A stretch of DNA of 64,000 nucleotides from Crossaster papposus (lineage: Eukaryota > Echinodermata > Asteroidea > Velatida > Solasteridae): positions 1,178,001 through 1,242,000 of the forward strand of contig JBAIAA010000783.1 of assembly GCA_037893245.1 (NCBI GenBank), given 5' to 3'. Position numbers and translations under genes: made by a program. Positions 11,056 through 20,801 of this stretch are shown here, one piece after another. The notes beneath the pieces are model-generated. The model searched no databases. It was not told where the DNA came from and saw only the letters and a list, made by a program, of their open reading frames with translations. Position 1 is the stretch's first letter. Every line of letters begins with the position of its first letter.

Positions 11056-12132
11056 TGTGAATTTCCTCAGTTCGACGAAAACGGCACTAAAAGCATCTGT
11101 GAATGAATGCATTCCTTAGTGAAACTCGGTGCAAGAATGTGTGATATTTCTTGCGTTTTTGTGAGTTTCGGGCGTTTTATCATTTGCTAGTGTCAGTGCG
11201 CATGTACTGCGCAATTGTGCGGCGTTGTTTGCAAGTGTGCGCTGCGCAAATGCCGCCAAAACGCTTGCGCACACAACCACAAATTTCAGCTCTGGCAATA
11301 ATTTTCGCTGTCTGAATCGCTTCAAATTATCGGCAATTACGGTCAATTCTGTGTTTCTGTCTAACTTTCTTGCTTCTGCCGCAATTTTGTTTCATTTCCT
11401 GCTGAAAATTGTCAAACTATTTTGCTTTTTTGCAGCAGTCACAGTGTGCCCTTTGTAGTGAAGCACAACGGCAACTTGACGCAGGACAATATCATCACAA
11501 TCGCAGACGTTCGCCGATGACAACGACGACGCCGACTGGCAGGAGGGGGGGGGGGGGGGGGGGGGAGGTTAAAAAAAGTAACAAAACACCCGAAATAACG
11601 AAGCTAAAACGTATTTTGGCTTCAAAAGTGACCAATTTAGACAATTAAGACAGAAACAACGAAGTAGCAGCTGCTATTGACTAGTGCTATCTCCTCACAG
11701 GTATACTAGGTAGGAGGTAGGAGCTAATGGGTATACGGAGAACAATGTAATGGTGTACAGTACTATATAGTATATACATACTAGTAGCCCGCAAGACGCA
11801 ACACCGTAGGTCTGACGGCAAAGTAGGCTGATTGGTTTATTTAGAGTCGGGTAGGTTAGTAGATGGGCTCGACTAACTGTAACGGGTGTTTCTGTTCTGT
11901 GTGGGAAGAACGTGTACCGAGGTGTCAACTTGCATCTATACTCAACAACCGTTTGCTGTTTGTTCGCACATCGGCAAACTTACATTGTGTTTTTTTGCAG
12001 GTTTCCTTCGCTCGGAATCTACGCATCGATTTCCGGGCACAACAAGCGATAGACGATTGCTTGTAAGAGGTAAGAGAAAAAAACGTAAAAAAAACTTCAA
12101 AACAAAAACAAAACACAAAACTAAAAAAAATA
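11056..12132. other. non-coding region upstream of the GC-rich ORFs
   Basis: Holds a G run at 11546 and a possible short exon at 12001-12069, with acceptor TTTTTTTGCAG before it and donor GTAAGAG after it; no protein match supports that exon. From 12070 to 12132 the sequence is almost pure A with a few C, forming an A-rich leader immediately before the ATG at 12133. Confidence 0.4.
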
Positions 12133-12678
12133 ATGGCGCGCAGTGCGGCCGACAAGCGACGGCCGCCCAAGGCGTCGCCGCGTCGCCGACTGCACCGCAA
12201 ACCCTACGGGGCGCGGGAGAGTGAGCTGCCACTCGTCGACAGCAGCCAGTCGCAGTACACTAGCGACGCGCACGAGATACAAGCGCACATGCCCAAGTTG
12301 CCCTGCGGCGACAACACCGGGCCGCAGGCGGCGCATCGCGCGCGGGCGCACTCGTGCTCGCGCGATAGGGCGCATAAGATAAATCGGCGTCGGCGCAGTC
12401 ACTCCGCGCAGCCACGCGACGACACGCGTCCGGCCCAGCACGTGCAGCTGCTCTACACGCAGTTTATGCACATATGGCTGGACGCGCGTCGCGACCGCAT
12501 GGCGCGCATTCCGCGTCGAAAGCGACGCCCCAAGTTCCATGCGCCGGCGCCGCTCACCATCACCAAGCGAGAGAGTGAGCTGACACTCTGCAACAACAGC
12601 CCGCCGCAGTACAAGGGCACCTCACTGCCGCACAAACAGAAGTGTGCCGGCAAGTGCAGCCAGCTGCCCTCCGAGTAG
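12133..12678 (+). CDS. GC-rich, Arg-rich hypothetical protein, 181 aa
   Basis: I do not recognise this protein. The start has a good eukaryotic context (A at -3, G at +4) and follows an A-rich leader. Third codon positions are mostly G or C, in sharp contrast with the AT-rich surroundings, which argues for a real, perhaps foreign, coding sequence. The product is strongly basic with many Arg, His and Lys. Two parts resemble each other: RESELPLVDSSQSQYTS near residue 28 and RESELTLCNNSPPQYKGTS near residue 145. Its stop codon TAG is formed by the first three bases of an inserted transposon (12676-13478), so the original protein was probably longer or different at its C-terminus. A nucleic-acid packaging role would fit the composition but is a guess. 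Confidence 0.45.
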   Translation: MARSAADKRRPPKASPRRRLHRKPYGARESELPLVDSSQSQYTSDAHEIQAHMPKLPCGDNTGPQAAHRARAHSCSRDRAHKINRRRRSHSAQPRDDTRPAQHVQLLYTQFMHIWLDARRDRMARIPRRKRRPKFHAPAPLTITKRESELTLCNNSPPQYKGTSLPHKQKCAGKCSQLPSE

Positions 12679-13478
12679 ACTTGATCCAAGTCGGGATTAT
12701 GTGGTAACATTGCTCATGGTCATCCACACTGTGCGCCTCGCGTCACGTCCACGCTTATCAGTAGCGCGCCCTCATGCGCCACCCATGCTCATGTGTGGTT
12801 CAGAAATCCCGACTTGACGGATGTGCCACACGTTTGTACACAACCTATGGGCTCATCTACCGAAAACGGTAGCGGCCAATCAAATTGCAGAATTGTATAA
12901 ATTAGCATATATCTGTAATAATATGAACTTTGACCCAGTTGTGTGACGGACATACGTGGACATTGTGATGTACAATGTACATACACATGTGCATAGTGTA
13001 CATTATGTGTAAATGTACAAACGGTTTAATAGTCTTGCTATCGTGTACATTGTCCGGCCGTTAAGTTTTCACTATACCATACTCTAACTAAATAAACGAA
13101 GTATGGACGCAGTTATTTAATTTGAAAAAGGCATCTAGTGACAGTACTGCCTACCATTCTTCCATAGTCCGTTAGCGGTCTAGCGAGTCCGTACCGATTG
13201 GCGGACTTATTTGGCATACATCGCGCATAACCATGTGATGCGTATGCAAATAATTTATGAATAACTACATATCACCGCGGGGGGTTTGATTGGCCGATCC
13301 GTCAAGTCGGATTTACTGCACTGACATGATGACATCGCGTTGATGCCGATAGCGGAACGACAACCAGATGACGGCGCCTTTTTTCTAAGGCCAACAAAGC
13401 ACATAACTATTCGGCCGGATTGACGAAAGCAAATTGGTAGTCTTAACTCCATGGTAAGTCCGACTTGGGTCAAGTCTA
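12676..13478. mobile_element. 803 bp TIR transposon with 9 bp target duplication
   Basis: Terminal inverted repeats are TAGACTTGATCCAAGTCGG on the left and the inverse CCGACTTGGGTCAAGTCTA on the right (one mismatch). The flanks are the perfect 9 bp duplication CCCTCCGAG at 12667-12675 and 13479-13487. A second inverted pair lies inside (CCCGACTTGACGGAT near 12809 and ATCCGTCAAGTCGG near 13298). There is no transposase. A 9 bp duplication is typical of Mutator-like elements, so this is probably a non-autonomous one. Confidence 0.85.
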
Positions 13479-14134
13479 CCCTCCGAGTACATTGCGCGCG
13501 CCTCTACGCGGCATACGAGAAATTGCGCCGACTGCGCACGCACAAGCGGCGTATCGCCCGCCTCTTCAAAGAGGATGCGCAGTGGTGGGCGCACACGGGC
13601 GTCAAAGCGCTGCTGCCGCCGTCGCCGGCCACCATCATCGAGCTCCTCTTCAAAGAGGATGCGCAGTGGTGGGCGCAAACGGGCGCAAAAGCGCTGCTGG
13701 CGCCGCCCGTGACGGTCGAGCAGACGTCGCTCCCAACGCCTGCCATGCAAATCGTACAGTCGCCCGGCGCCGACATGACGATGCTCGGTCACGTCGCTGG
13801 CGCTCGTACGGCGAAAGCCAAAAAGAAGCGCGCGAGCGTTGCAGTGAAAAATCTGCCCAAACGCGCCGCCACCAGCACATCCGCGCAGCCAAGCAGCGCA
13901 GCGCCGCCACCGCAAAAGCGGGCGCAACCGAAGCGCAAAGAGCAGCGCGAGCGTCTGCGGCAGTTGCAGTCGGCCGCTGTCGACGCCGAGTTTGCCGCTT
14001 ACGACAGTCGCGCCGACAACCGTGACGCGCTCGAAGCGCGCTTGCGTGAGCTTGTTGCCATGGCGGCGGACGGTGACTGCATTCTGTCGGCGCGCGAAAA
14101 ACTTCTTACTGTTCAAACACAAGCTACTAAATAA
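13451..14134 (+). CDS. GC-rich hypothetical protein, 227 aa, with 28-aa duplication
   Basis: Not recognised. Codons from about 13488 on have strongly GC-biased third positions, like the ORF at 12133, so it belongs with it. An 84 bp tandem duplication (13562 and 13646) gives LFKEDAQWWAHTGVKALL and LFKEDAQWWAQTGAKALL. The middle is Lys/Arg/Ala/Pro-rich and the end (KEQRERLRQLQ, LEARLRELVAMAADGD) looks helical. The ATG used here lies inside the inserted transposon and overlaps a splice-donor-like ATG|GTAAGT, so the native start is unknown. The stop TAA overlaps an AATAAA signal. After removal of the transposon and one duplication, this frame does not join the frame of the upstream ORF. Confidence 0.45.
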   Translation: MVSPTWVKSTLRVHCARLYAAYEKLRRLRTHKRRIARLFKEDAQWWAHTGVKALLPPSPATIIELLFKEDAQWWAQTGAKALLAPPVTVEQTSLPTPAMQIVQSPGADMTMLGHVAGARTAKAKKKRASVAVKNLPKRAATSTSAQPSSAAPPPQKRAQPKRKEQRERLRQLQSAAVDAEFAAYDSRADNRDALEARLRELVAMAADGDCILSAREKLLTVQTQATK

Positions 14135-14136
14135 AA
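14131..14136 (+). terminator. AATAAA polyadenylation signal overlapping the stop codon
   Basis: The hexamer overlaps the TAA stop of the ORF ending at 14134, an unusually compact arrangement for an animal gene. The position may be off by one base. Confidence 0.4.
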
Positions 14137-14144
14137 GAAAGTGG

Positions 14145-15705
14145 ACAAGTCAAAGGTAAAATGCTCTGAGAGCATAATAAAAGGGCCAACGGGTTTCCAG
14201 TTAAAGTAAAATGATGTGCGAGCATTCCAGCTAAAGTAAAATGCTGTCTCAGCACTGCACTCGCGTCAAAAAGGAAGTGGACAAGAGAATGCCAACGGGT
14301 TTTACCTCTTACCCCCCCCCCCCCCCCCCCCAACAAGCGCAGACCGAGCGAAAAGTCAGCAGGTGTGGGCCACTAGTTTGGTGTGGGCGGGTCGAAACCG
14401 TTGCTTTCCCACCGAGCAGTAGATGTTAACTGGTTAGCACCGTACCGTAATCACTGCATTTATTTGCATACACTAATGCTGGTGGGTCATCGTAAGATAG
14501 CCATTACGGCTTGGATGGAGTTCAATTTTGGTTTTGCGTTGCTATAAAGAGTACTATCACCAATGTTCGATATACGCTGCGCGCTCTCCTGCACTGACGA
14601 CACTGTCTGAGAGGTCCTAGGTGCCGCTATGCACGCTCTTCTACTCTGGCGCATACTAGCTACGCCCATAATTCTAACCTACACCCTCCAGCTAGCCCAA
14701 GACACTTGACAGCCTTCGCTCCGCTTTGCATGCACATCTGCGCCGGCGTACTTTCAGCATCTGTCAGCTACACCTAATGCATGAGCGCCTGTGCCTGCAT
14801 AGGGTTGTAACAGGTCATCACGTCAGTTGACAATGACAATTCTACTTAGCACCGCCTTCTTTCTCCCCCTTTAGACCACCTTACGTAGCTGTGCCTTGCG
14901 CGCATTTGTCTCACAAACGCTCGCAAATACACAGCGAACGCACGCTTTCTCTAATTCATCCGACACGTGTGCCGGATTCAAAAAAAAACGATGTCACCTT
15001 GCTTCAATACTCAACAACTTTTGCACGGAAACATGTGAGCGCCAACAGCAGCATACTTACTACTTGATACACAGCGCGCACAGAGCGGGTAAGAAGTGAA
15101 CTTCACCGTGGGCCCACAGCGCGTGTCGAGATTATCCGTTAATAAGCCCATTATAAGCTTATTTATAAGCTCGTGCTCATCCGCCCTATCGCGCGAGCAC
15201 GAGTTATTGTTTACGCGCCGTCCATTTCGTGCCAGTTATTCAGCTACGTGACCACCGACCGCGTTACATAGCCGGTGATCGCCTTCCCACTCTCTTGCGT
15301 TGCGGCCTTCTCTCTCTCGCAGAGAGTGCAGTGCTTCCCCCTCCAATGCGTGTGTCTCTCTCTCATTGGCTCATTGAGTCGGTGCTTTAGACTACCCGAT
15401 TGTGAGTCCATGCTGCTATGGAAGGAGGGGGCGAGGTGGGAGGGCAACGGTTTCGACCCGCCCACACCGAACTAGTGGCCCACACCTGCTGACCTTTCGC
15501 TCGGTCTGCGCTTGTTGGGGGGGGGGGGGGGGGGGGGGTAAGAGGTAAAACCCGTTGGCATTCTCTTGTCCACTTCCTTTTTGACGCGAGTGCAGTGCTG
15601 AGACAGCATTTTACTTTAGCTGGAATGCTCGCACATCATTTTACTTTAACTGGAAACCCGTTGGCCCTTTTATTATGCTCTCAGAGCATTTTACCTTTGA
15701 CTTGT
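14145..15705. repeat. 1.56 kb inverted repeat, about 260 bp arms
   Basis: The left arm 14145-14403 and right arm 15445-15705 are near-perfect inverses, starting ACAAGTCAAAGGTAAAATGC at the outer end and reaching a GTGTGGGCGGGTCGAAACCG block at the inner end. Each arm holds a long C or G run at the same place (14321; 15519). The loop of about 1 kb has no recognised gene, though part of it near 14995 resembles the sequence near 11925. No target duplication is visible. It begins 11 bases after the stop of the preceding ORF, so it could be the terminus of the element that carried the GC-rich ORFs. Confidence 0.75.
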
Positions 15706-16029
15706 TACACATTGCAATACGCATACATACAATAATAAACTATTCCTATTAGATATTACCTACTGAACACTTACTACACTTAGCTTTTGCCGTTGTTAGT
15801 TTTATAGTTCGCTTTTTTGTCCACGACGAAGTCACAGCTAGTTTTTTTATGAATAATATCAAAATTTGATTACGGATGAAATGTTATGTGAATTGTTCAC
15901 TATATGTTTGCACAAACATCTGAATTAAATCATGGAATCGTTTGAATAATTACATATTATGGTCAACAAATGAAATGGACTAAATACCACAATTTAACAT
16001 CGACTATTGTCAAAACAAATGTCCTCACT
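15706..16029. other. AT-rich intergenic, nothing recognised
   Basis: No repeats, frames or signals that I can support. Confidence 0.5.
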
Positions 16030-16262
16030 TCTGATTGGTCAGTTGCTGTAGGTATATTTCCTACATTATGATTGGTCAATACCTTGGTTACAAGCTCGAC
16101 CAATATGACTGGTTGTAGGGCAACCAACATATTGGTTATGAATGACCAATATTGGTTGGTACCTTGGTTGCAAGCTCAACCAATATGGTTGAAGGATAAC
16201 CAATATATTGGTTATGAATAACCAATAGATTGGTTAATACCTTGGTTACAAGCTGAACCAGG
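16030..16262. repeat. ATTGGTT / AACCAAT degenerate tandem repeats
   Basis: Alternating AACCAATAT and ATTGGTTAT words with repeated TACCTTGGTTACAAGCT, in loose units of about 100 bp. They form many short inverted pairs. Confidence 0.7.
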
Positions 16263-16812
16263 ACCGATGAGATCGATTTTCTCTATGCATGGGTTGTTAA
16301 AACAAATACAAAATAAAGAGTTAATCTTGGAAAGCAATTACAAAAGTAATGGTAAGAATCAGGTCGCAATTCTTGTAACCATTTTCTTCTTTACTGACAC
16401 CCGCTATTGTTATACATTGGTATTGTACGTAAGTGTTGGCAGCCATTTTGAAAAATGGCGGCCATCTTTGATTTCCAGTGATTTATGATTTGTTAATTAT
16501 AAATGACCAACGAGAGGTAAATTGCAGCTTTATTGTATGACCATTTCTTTTGTAAAGAAAACATGGCCGCCATTTTGAATTTTTGAATTGTTTCTATTTT
16601 TGAATTGATAAGGGGTACATTTGGTGGATAGTTGCAACTTTTGGTGCTTGTATGACGAATTAATCCAATGTAACATTAACTGTTACCATTTAGTGGCGGC
16701 CAAAAGTTGTTTCTATTTTTGAAATGAAAAGGGGTACATTTGGTGGATAGTTGCAACTTTTTGTGCTTGTATGACGAATTGATCCAATGTAATATTAACT
16801 GTTACCATTTAA

Positions 16813-17491
16813 GCCCTTTTCACACTGCAGAGCCAATCCCCGGAAAATAAATCCCCGGGAAATTCCCGGGGATTTTTTACCCCACCAACACCCCAGCAAC
16901 CGTTCACACTAGACACATTTGGTAACTCCCGGGGACACTATTTCCCGGGAATTTGCACGGTCGTTTCACACTGGCCATCAAACCCCGGGAAATTATAAAT
17001 ACACGTACACGAGAAGGAAGCTAATAAACACAGTCTTGTTCACGACACTTCTTTTTATTAAATATTAAAACCATTCATTTTGCTCATATTCTTTAAAATT
17101 AAATTATTTGTATAATTTTCAAACGTTATTATTTGTCTTTTGCACTTAACTGTAAATATATTTACAAGTTTAAAAGGTACTGATTACAATACTAAATCAC
17201 CGCGCGAATTATTTGGCTCGCTATTTGTGACCCTGTGACCTTTCGAGATTACCCGTGGACGCAAAAAGGTGGGGTAAGTTCAAACCCTGCGACGTTCACA
17301 CTAGTTGCTTTTCCCCGGGAAAAACGTTAAACCCCGGGGATTTCTCCTTTAACCCTACTCCCAAGCAGGGGTAAATATTTCCCGGGGAAAAGCAGTTTCC
17401 CAGGGATTTCTTTGGCAGTGTGAACAGACCGACCGAAATTCCCCGGCAATTCCCTGGGGAATTGCCGGGGAAATCGTTGTGTGAAAGGGGC
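16813..17491. mobile_element. TTAA-target non-autonomous transposon, CCCCGGGA family, copy 1
   Basis: Ends are GCCCTTTTCACACTGC and the inverse GTGTGAAAGGGGC, flanked on both sides by TTAA (16809-16812 and 17492-17495). The interior is rich in CCCCGGGGAATT words near both ends. No transposase. Confidence 0.8.
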
Positions 17492-17495
17492 TTAA

Positions 17496-17799
17496 GTCAC
17501 CGCGCAAATTTTTTGGCGCGCTATTTGTGACCCTGTGACCTTTCGAGATTACCCGTGGACGCAAAAAGGTGGGGTAAGTTCAAACCCTGCGACGTTCACA
17601 CTAGTTGCTTTTTCCCGGGAAAAACGTTAAACCCCGGGGATTTCTCCTTTAACCCTACTCCCGAGCAGGGGTAAATATTTCCCGGGGAAAAGCAGTTTCC
17701 CGGGGATTTCATTGGCAGTGTGAACAAACCGACCAAAATTCCCCGGCAATTCCCCGTGGAATTGCCGGGGAAATCGTCTAGTGTGCCAAAGGGGCTTTA
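17496..17799. mobile_element. CCCCGGGA family, partial copy 2
   Basis: Repeats the right 300 bp of copy 1 (from GTCACCGCGCAAATTTTTTG to the AAAGGGGCTTT end) directly after it, giving a head-to-tail partial dimer. Confidence 0.75.
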
Positions 17800-17969
17800 G
17801 TGGCGGCAATCTTGAAAAAATGGCCGCCATATTGGATTTTCATTTGGCTAACGGGGTTTTTGTGTACAATGACCCCAACAGAGTAGTTATGCCTATTTTG
17901 GTGCTTGTATCATCAAATTCAATATTGTGCTGAAGAAAGTTATTAATCTGCAGTGCAGGACTATTTATA

Positions 17970-18032
17970 TAGCCTAAATCTAGCGCAATCCTTTTGCTAA
18001 GTTTCGATATCTGCAAATGTTGTTTCCTACCT
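17970..18032. mobile_element. end fragment of the AGGTAG MITE family
   Basis: Has GATATCTGCAAATGTTG and ends CCTACCT followed by TTAA. Confidence 0.5.
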
Positions 18033-18149
18033 TTAAACTGATGAATTTATCAGTTGTATGGATGCAATTCCAACTTAAGAGTAGTCACTGACCGCACACT
18101 TATAATGTTGATTCAACATTCAAGTTGTATGCGTGTAGTATCATGCCCC

Positions 18150-18445
18150 AGGCCCGTAATACAAAATAATAAAAGGTCTACAATTTCCGGGGTAAATAAT
18201 GGCATTTTGATGTAGAAATAACTGTACTGGCACACGGAAAAATTGTGTCTCGTTTTTGGTCCCATAAGTACAATATTCCCCCAACCCCTCACCCCCCCCC
18301 CCCCCCCCCTCCCTAATTTACCAAAAGGTCCACATTTTCCGCGGTAAATAATAGTAATTTGATGTAGAAATAACGGTACTAGCACTCGAACATTTCTAGT
18401 TTCATTTTTGGTCCCGTCAGTACAAATTCGCACCCCCCCCCCCCC
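18150..18445. repeat. tandem duplication of about 150 bp ending in poly-C
   Basis: Two copies, each with GGTAAATAATNG...TTTGATGTAGAAATAAC and TTTTTGGTCCC, and each followed by a long C run (18291 and 18430). Confidence 0.65.
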
Positions 18446-18464
18446 CCCCCCCCACCAACCGTTC

Positions 18465-19032
18465 ACACTAGACACTATTTCCAGGGAATCTGCACGGTCG
18501 TTTCACACTGGCCATCAAACCCCGGGAAATTATAAATACACGTACACGAGAAGGAAGCTAAACACAGTCTTGTTCACGACACTTCTTTTTATTAAATATT
18601 AAAACCATTCATTTTGCTCATATTCTTTAAAATTAAATTATTTGTATAATTTTCAAACGTTATTATTTGTCTTTTGTAATTAACTGTAAATATATTTACG
18701 ACAAGTTTGAAAGGTACTGATTACAATACTAAATCACCGCGCAAAATATTTGGCTCGCTATATGTGACCCTGTGACCTTTCGAGATTACCCGTGGACGCA
18801 AAAAGGTGGGGTAAGTTCAAACCCTGCGACGTTCACACTGGTTGCTTTTCCCGGGGACAAAACGTTAAACCCCGGGGATTTCTTTTTTAACCCTACTTCC
18901 GAGCAGGGGTAAATATTTCCCGGGGAAAAGCAGTTTCCCGGGGATTTCTTTGGCAGTGTGAACAGACCGACCGAAATTCCCCGGTAATTCCCCGGGGAAT
19001 TGCCGGGGAAATCGTCTAGTGTAAAAGGGGCT
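18465..19032. mobile_element. CCCCGGGA family, copy 3 (left end truncated)
   Basis: Matches copy 1 from GTTCACACTAGACA onward to GTGTAAAAGGGGC. The left TIR is missing and the poly-C tandem repeat abuts the break. Confidence 0.75.
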
Positions 19033-19627
19033 TGCACCTAATTTTGTAATTTCATTCTTCTCGTAATTTGTTGGCATTGAGTTTAATCTCTGATGTTGAT
19101 TATTTTTACTCGATTTGTTCACACAAATCTATCCATCCTTTTATTTTGCTACTGTGACAATTATAATGACCTAGCTGCCACTTTAATATCATACTAATTT
19201 AAATGTACAATGTTCCATGGTAAAATACAACACTTGCGATGCAAGGAAGAAATGACTTATTTGTGCATATCATCAAGAACATGCAAAGATATATTAAAAA
19301 TAGTATTACAAATTACGATACAATGTATAAATATCTAGAAGGTGCCGTTTTTTGGATCATACATCACCAAATAATAGACGGAGTTACATGTATTTATTTA
19401 GTAGCAAACATTTATTTCTGTTAGTTTCAGGAAGATGAACAAGTCCTCAAAAATGAACCTTTTAGTATTACGAAATGTTAACCTTATCTTAAATGTCAAA
19501 AAGCAACTTGAATGTTTCATTGTTCACCCAAGTATAAACACCGTAAATTGAATTATATATATTTACAAATAAAATAAAAACAATTTGTTTAATGTAAAAA
19601 AACAAACATTAACTTTGCAAATGTTAG
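19033..19627. other. AT-rich intergenic, nothing recognised
   Basis: No gene or clear repeat seen. Confidence 0.5.
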
Positions 19628-20082
19628 AGGTAGTACACACCATTTGCTTTTGCTGTAATTAAAAAAAATATTGTGAAGCTGATCTTTTTAAAATAGTTTG
19701 CGTTCACAGATGCCTGAAAAATCAAGAAATTCAATGTTGTTTTTTTGTTGTCTGGTTCCTCGACTTCCCTTTAGATGAACAGCAATTTATAGACGTCTGG
19801 AAAATTATCAAGTTAAGAAACTAGACTAGTTGGCTGGCACCCATTTAGGAATGTGTAAGAGTAATTCAAATAAAAAAAGAAAACTACAATTATTAAATTT
19901 AATAAACTGGGACAGTGTTTAAGAATAGTCTGGTATTTCCAAGGCCGGCAATTATTGCAAATTGATACAATATTTCACAAGATGCTTGAGACTGTTATTT
20001 ATTTAGACAAATAAGGTGTTTCATAATAATTCAGTAGTTTTGTTTTCTGATGTTTGCAAATGGTGTATGCAATGTACTACCT
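19628..20082. mobile_element. AGGTAG TTAA MITE, divergent copy
   Basis: Starts AGGTAGTACACACCATTTGC and ends AATGTACTACCT followed by TTAA (20083-20086); the left flank is TTAG. Shares CATAATAATTCAGTAGT and GCAAATGGTGTAT with the copy ending at 23471. The interior differs from the other copies. Confidence 0.6.
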
Positions 20083-20478
20083 TTAACATTTTGGTGGTGG
20101 CTATTGAATATTTTGCAATGTGGCAACTTTTTCAGAGACATGGTGAAGAAATGGATGGAAGCACATATCACAGAGGGGCATGCCAATATCTTTATTTATA
20201 ACTGACATGTATACAGATCCTTGTCATTTGATTAGTGAAACTCACATCACAAGGCATTCATTATTACTCCTATTCACGCCGCGGCAAAAAAAGTTCCATT
20301 AATCCATGGTGAATGGGATTTAGTATTCAACAGTTCGGATCATTCTCGTTCCCACGGCTCTAAAACCCGGGGAAGAAGACTGTGATCCTATTTCTATTGC
20401 TCACACAGAATTATGGCAGCCAGCGACGTTAGCAGATGAGCAAACGCTCTAGATATACATGGCAGTTATATAAAACAA

Positions 20479-20627
20479 ATATTAAGTGGCTTTAAATTGT
20501 GAAATTGGAGGAATATTATCACAAGGTAAAATCTGGGTATTTCCATTTCACTTGGCTTTGCCTTGGAAATGATTTTACCTCGCGATAATATTCCTCCCAT
20601 TCCACTCTGAGCCACTCAACATTTGTA
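20479..20627. repeat. short inverted repeat (hairpin) of about 150 bp
   Basis: GGAGGAATATTATC with AAGGTAAAATC at 20511-20537 is mirrored by GATTTTACCTCGCGATAATA at 20571-20590; GTGGCTT and GAGCCAC form outer weak pairs. Probably a small MITE 3' of CFAP96. Confidence 0.6.
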
Positions 20628-20662
20628 TTCTCCTTTTCACCCAAGGGAGCAGTGGCTTGGTT

Positions 20663-20668
20663 TTTATT
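20663..20668 (-). terminator. possible poly(A) signal of CFAP96
   Basis: AATAAA on the minus strand, about 90 bases past the CFAP96 stop codon. Confidence 0.45.
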
Positions 20669-20755
20669 ATATAATATTTACATTTATGACTACCAGTGAT
20701 GTTCTGCAAATTATGTATACCAGTCCTTGAGTGTTGAACACGGCTCAATCTTTTG

Positions 20756-20801
20756 TTACATCGATGCAATGACTTGTTTGAAGTTGCTACTATTGATGGT
20801 T
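20756..20801 (-). CDS. CFAP96: CFAP96 exon 7 (stop codon)
   Basis: Acceptor TTCTTTTAG. Only 46 bp: completes an Arg codon, then TINSSNFKQVIASM and TAA. Matches the family C-terminus in position and pattern (a short Asn/Ser-rich tail after the conserved 'SI..QNV'). Confidence 0.85.

Noticed and set aside
12133-12678. Histone or protamine identity for the Arg-rich ORF
   Set aside because: Composition is similar, but no histone-fold or protamine pattern is visible and it has conserved-looking RESEL repeats instead.
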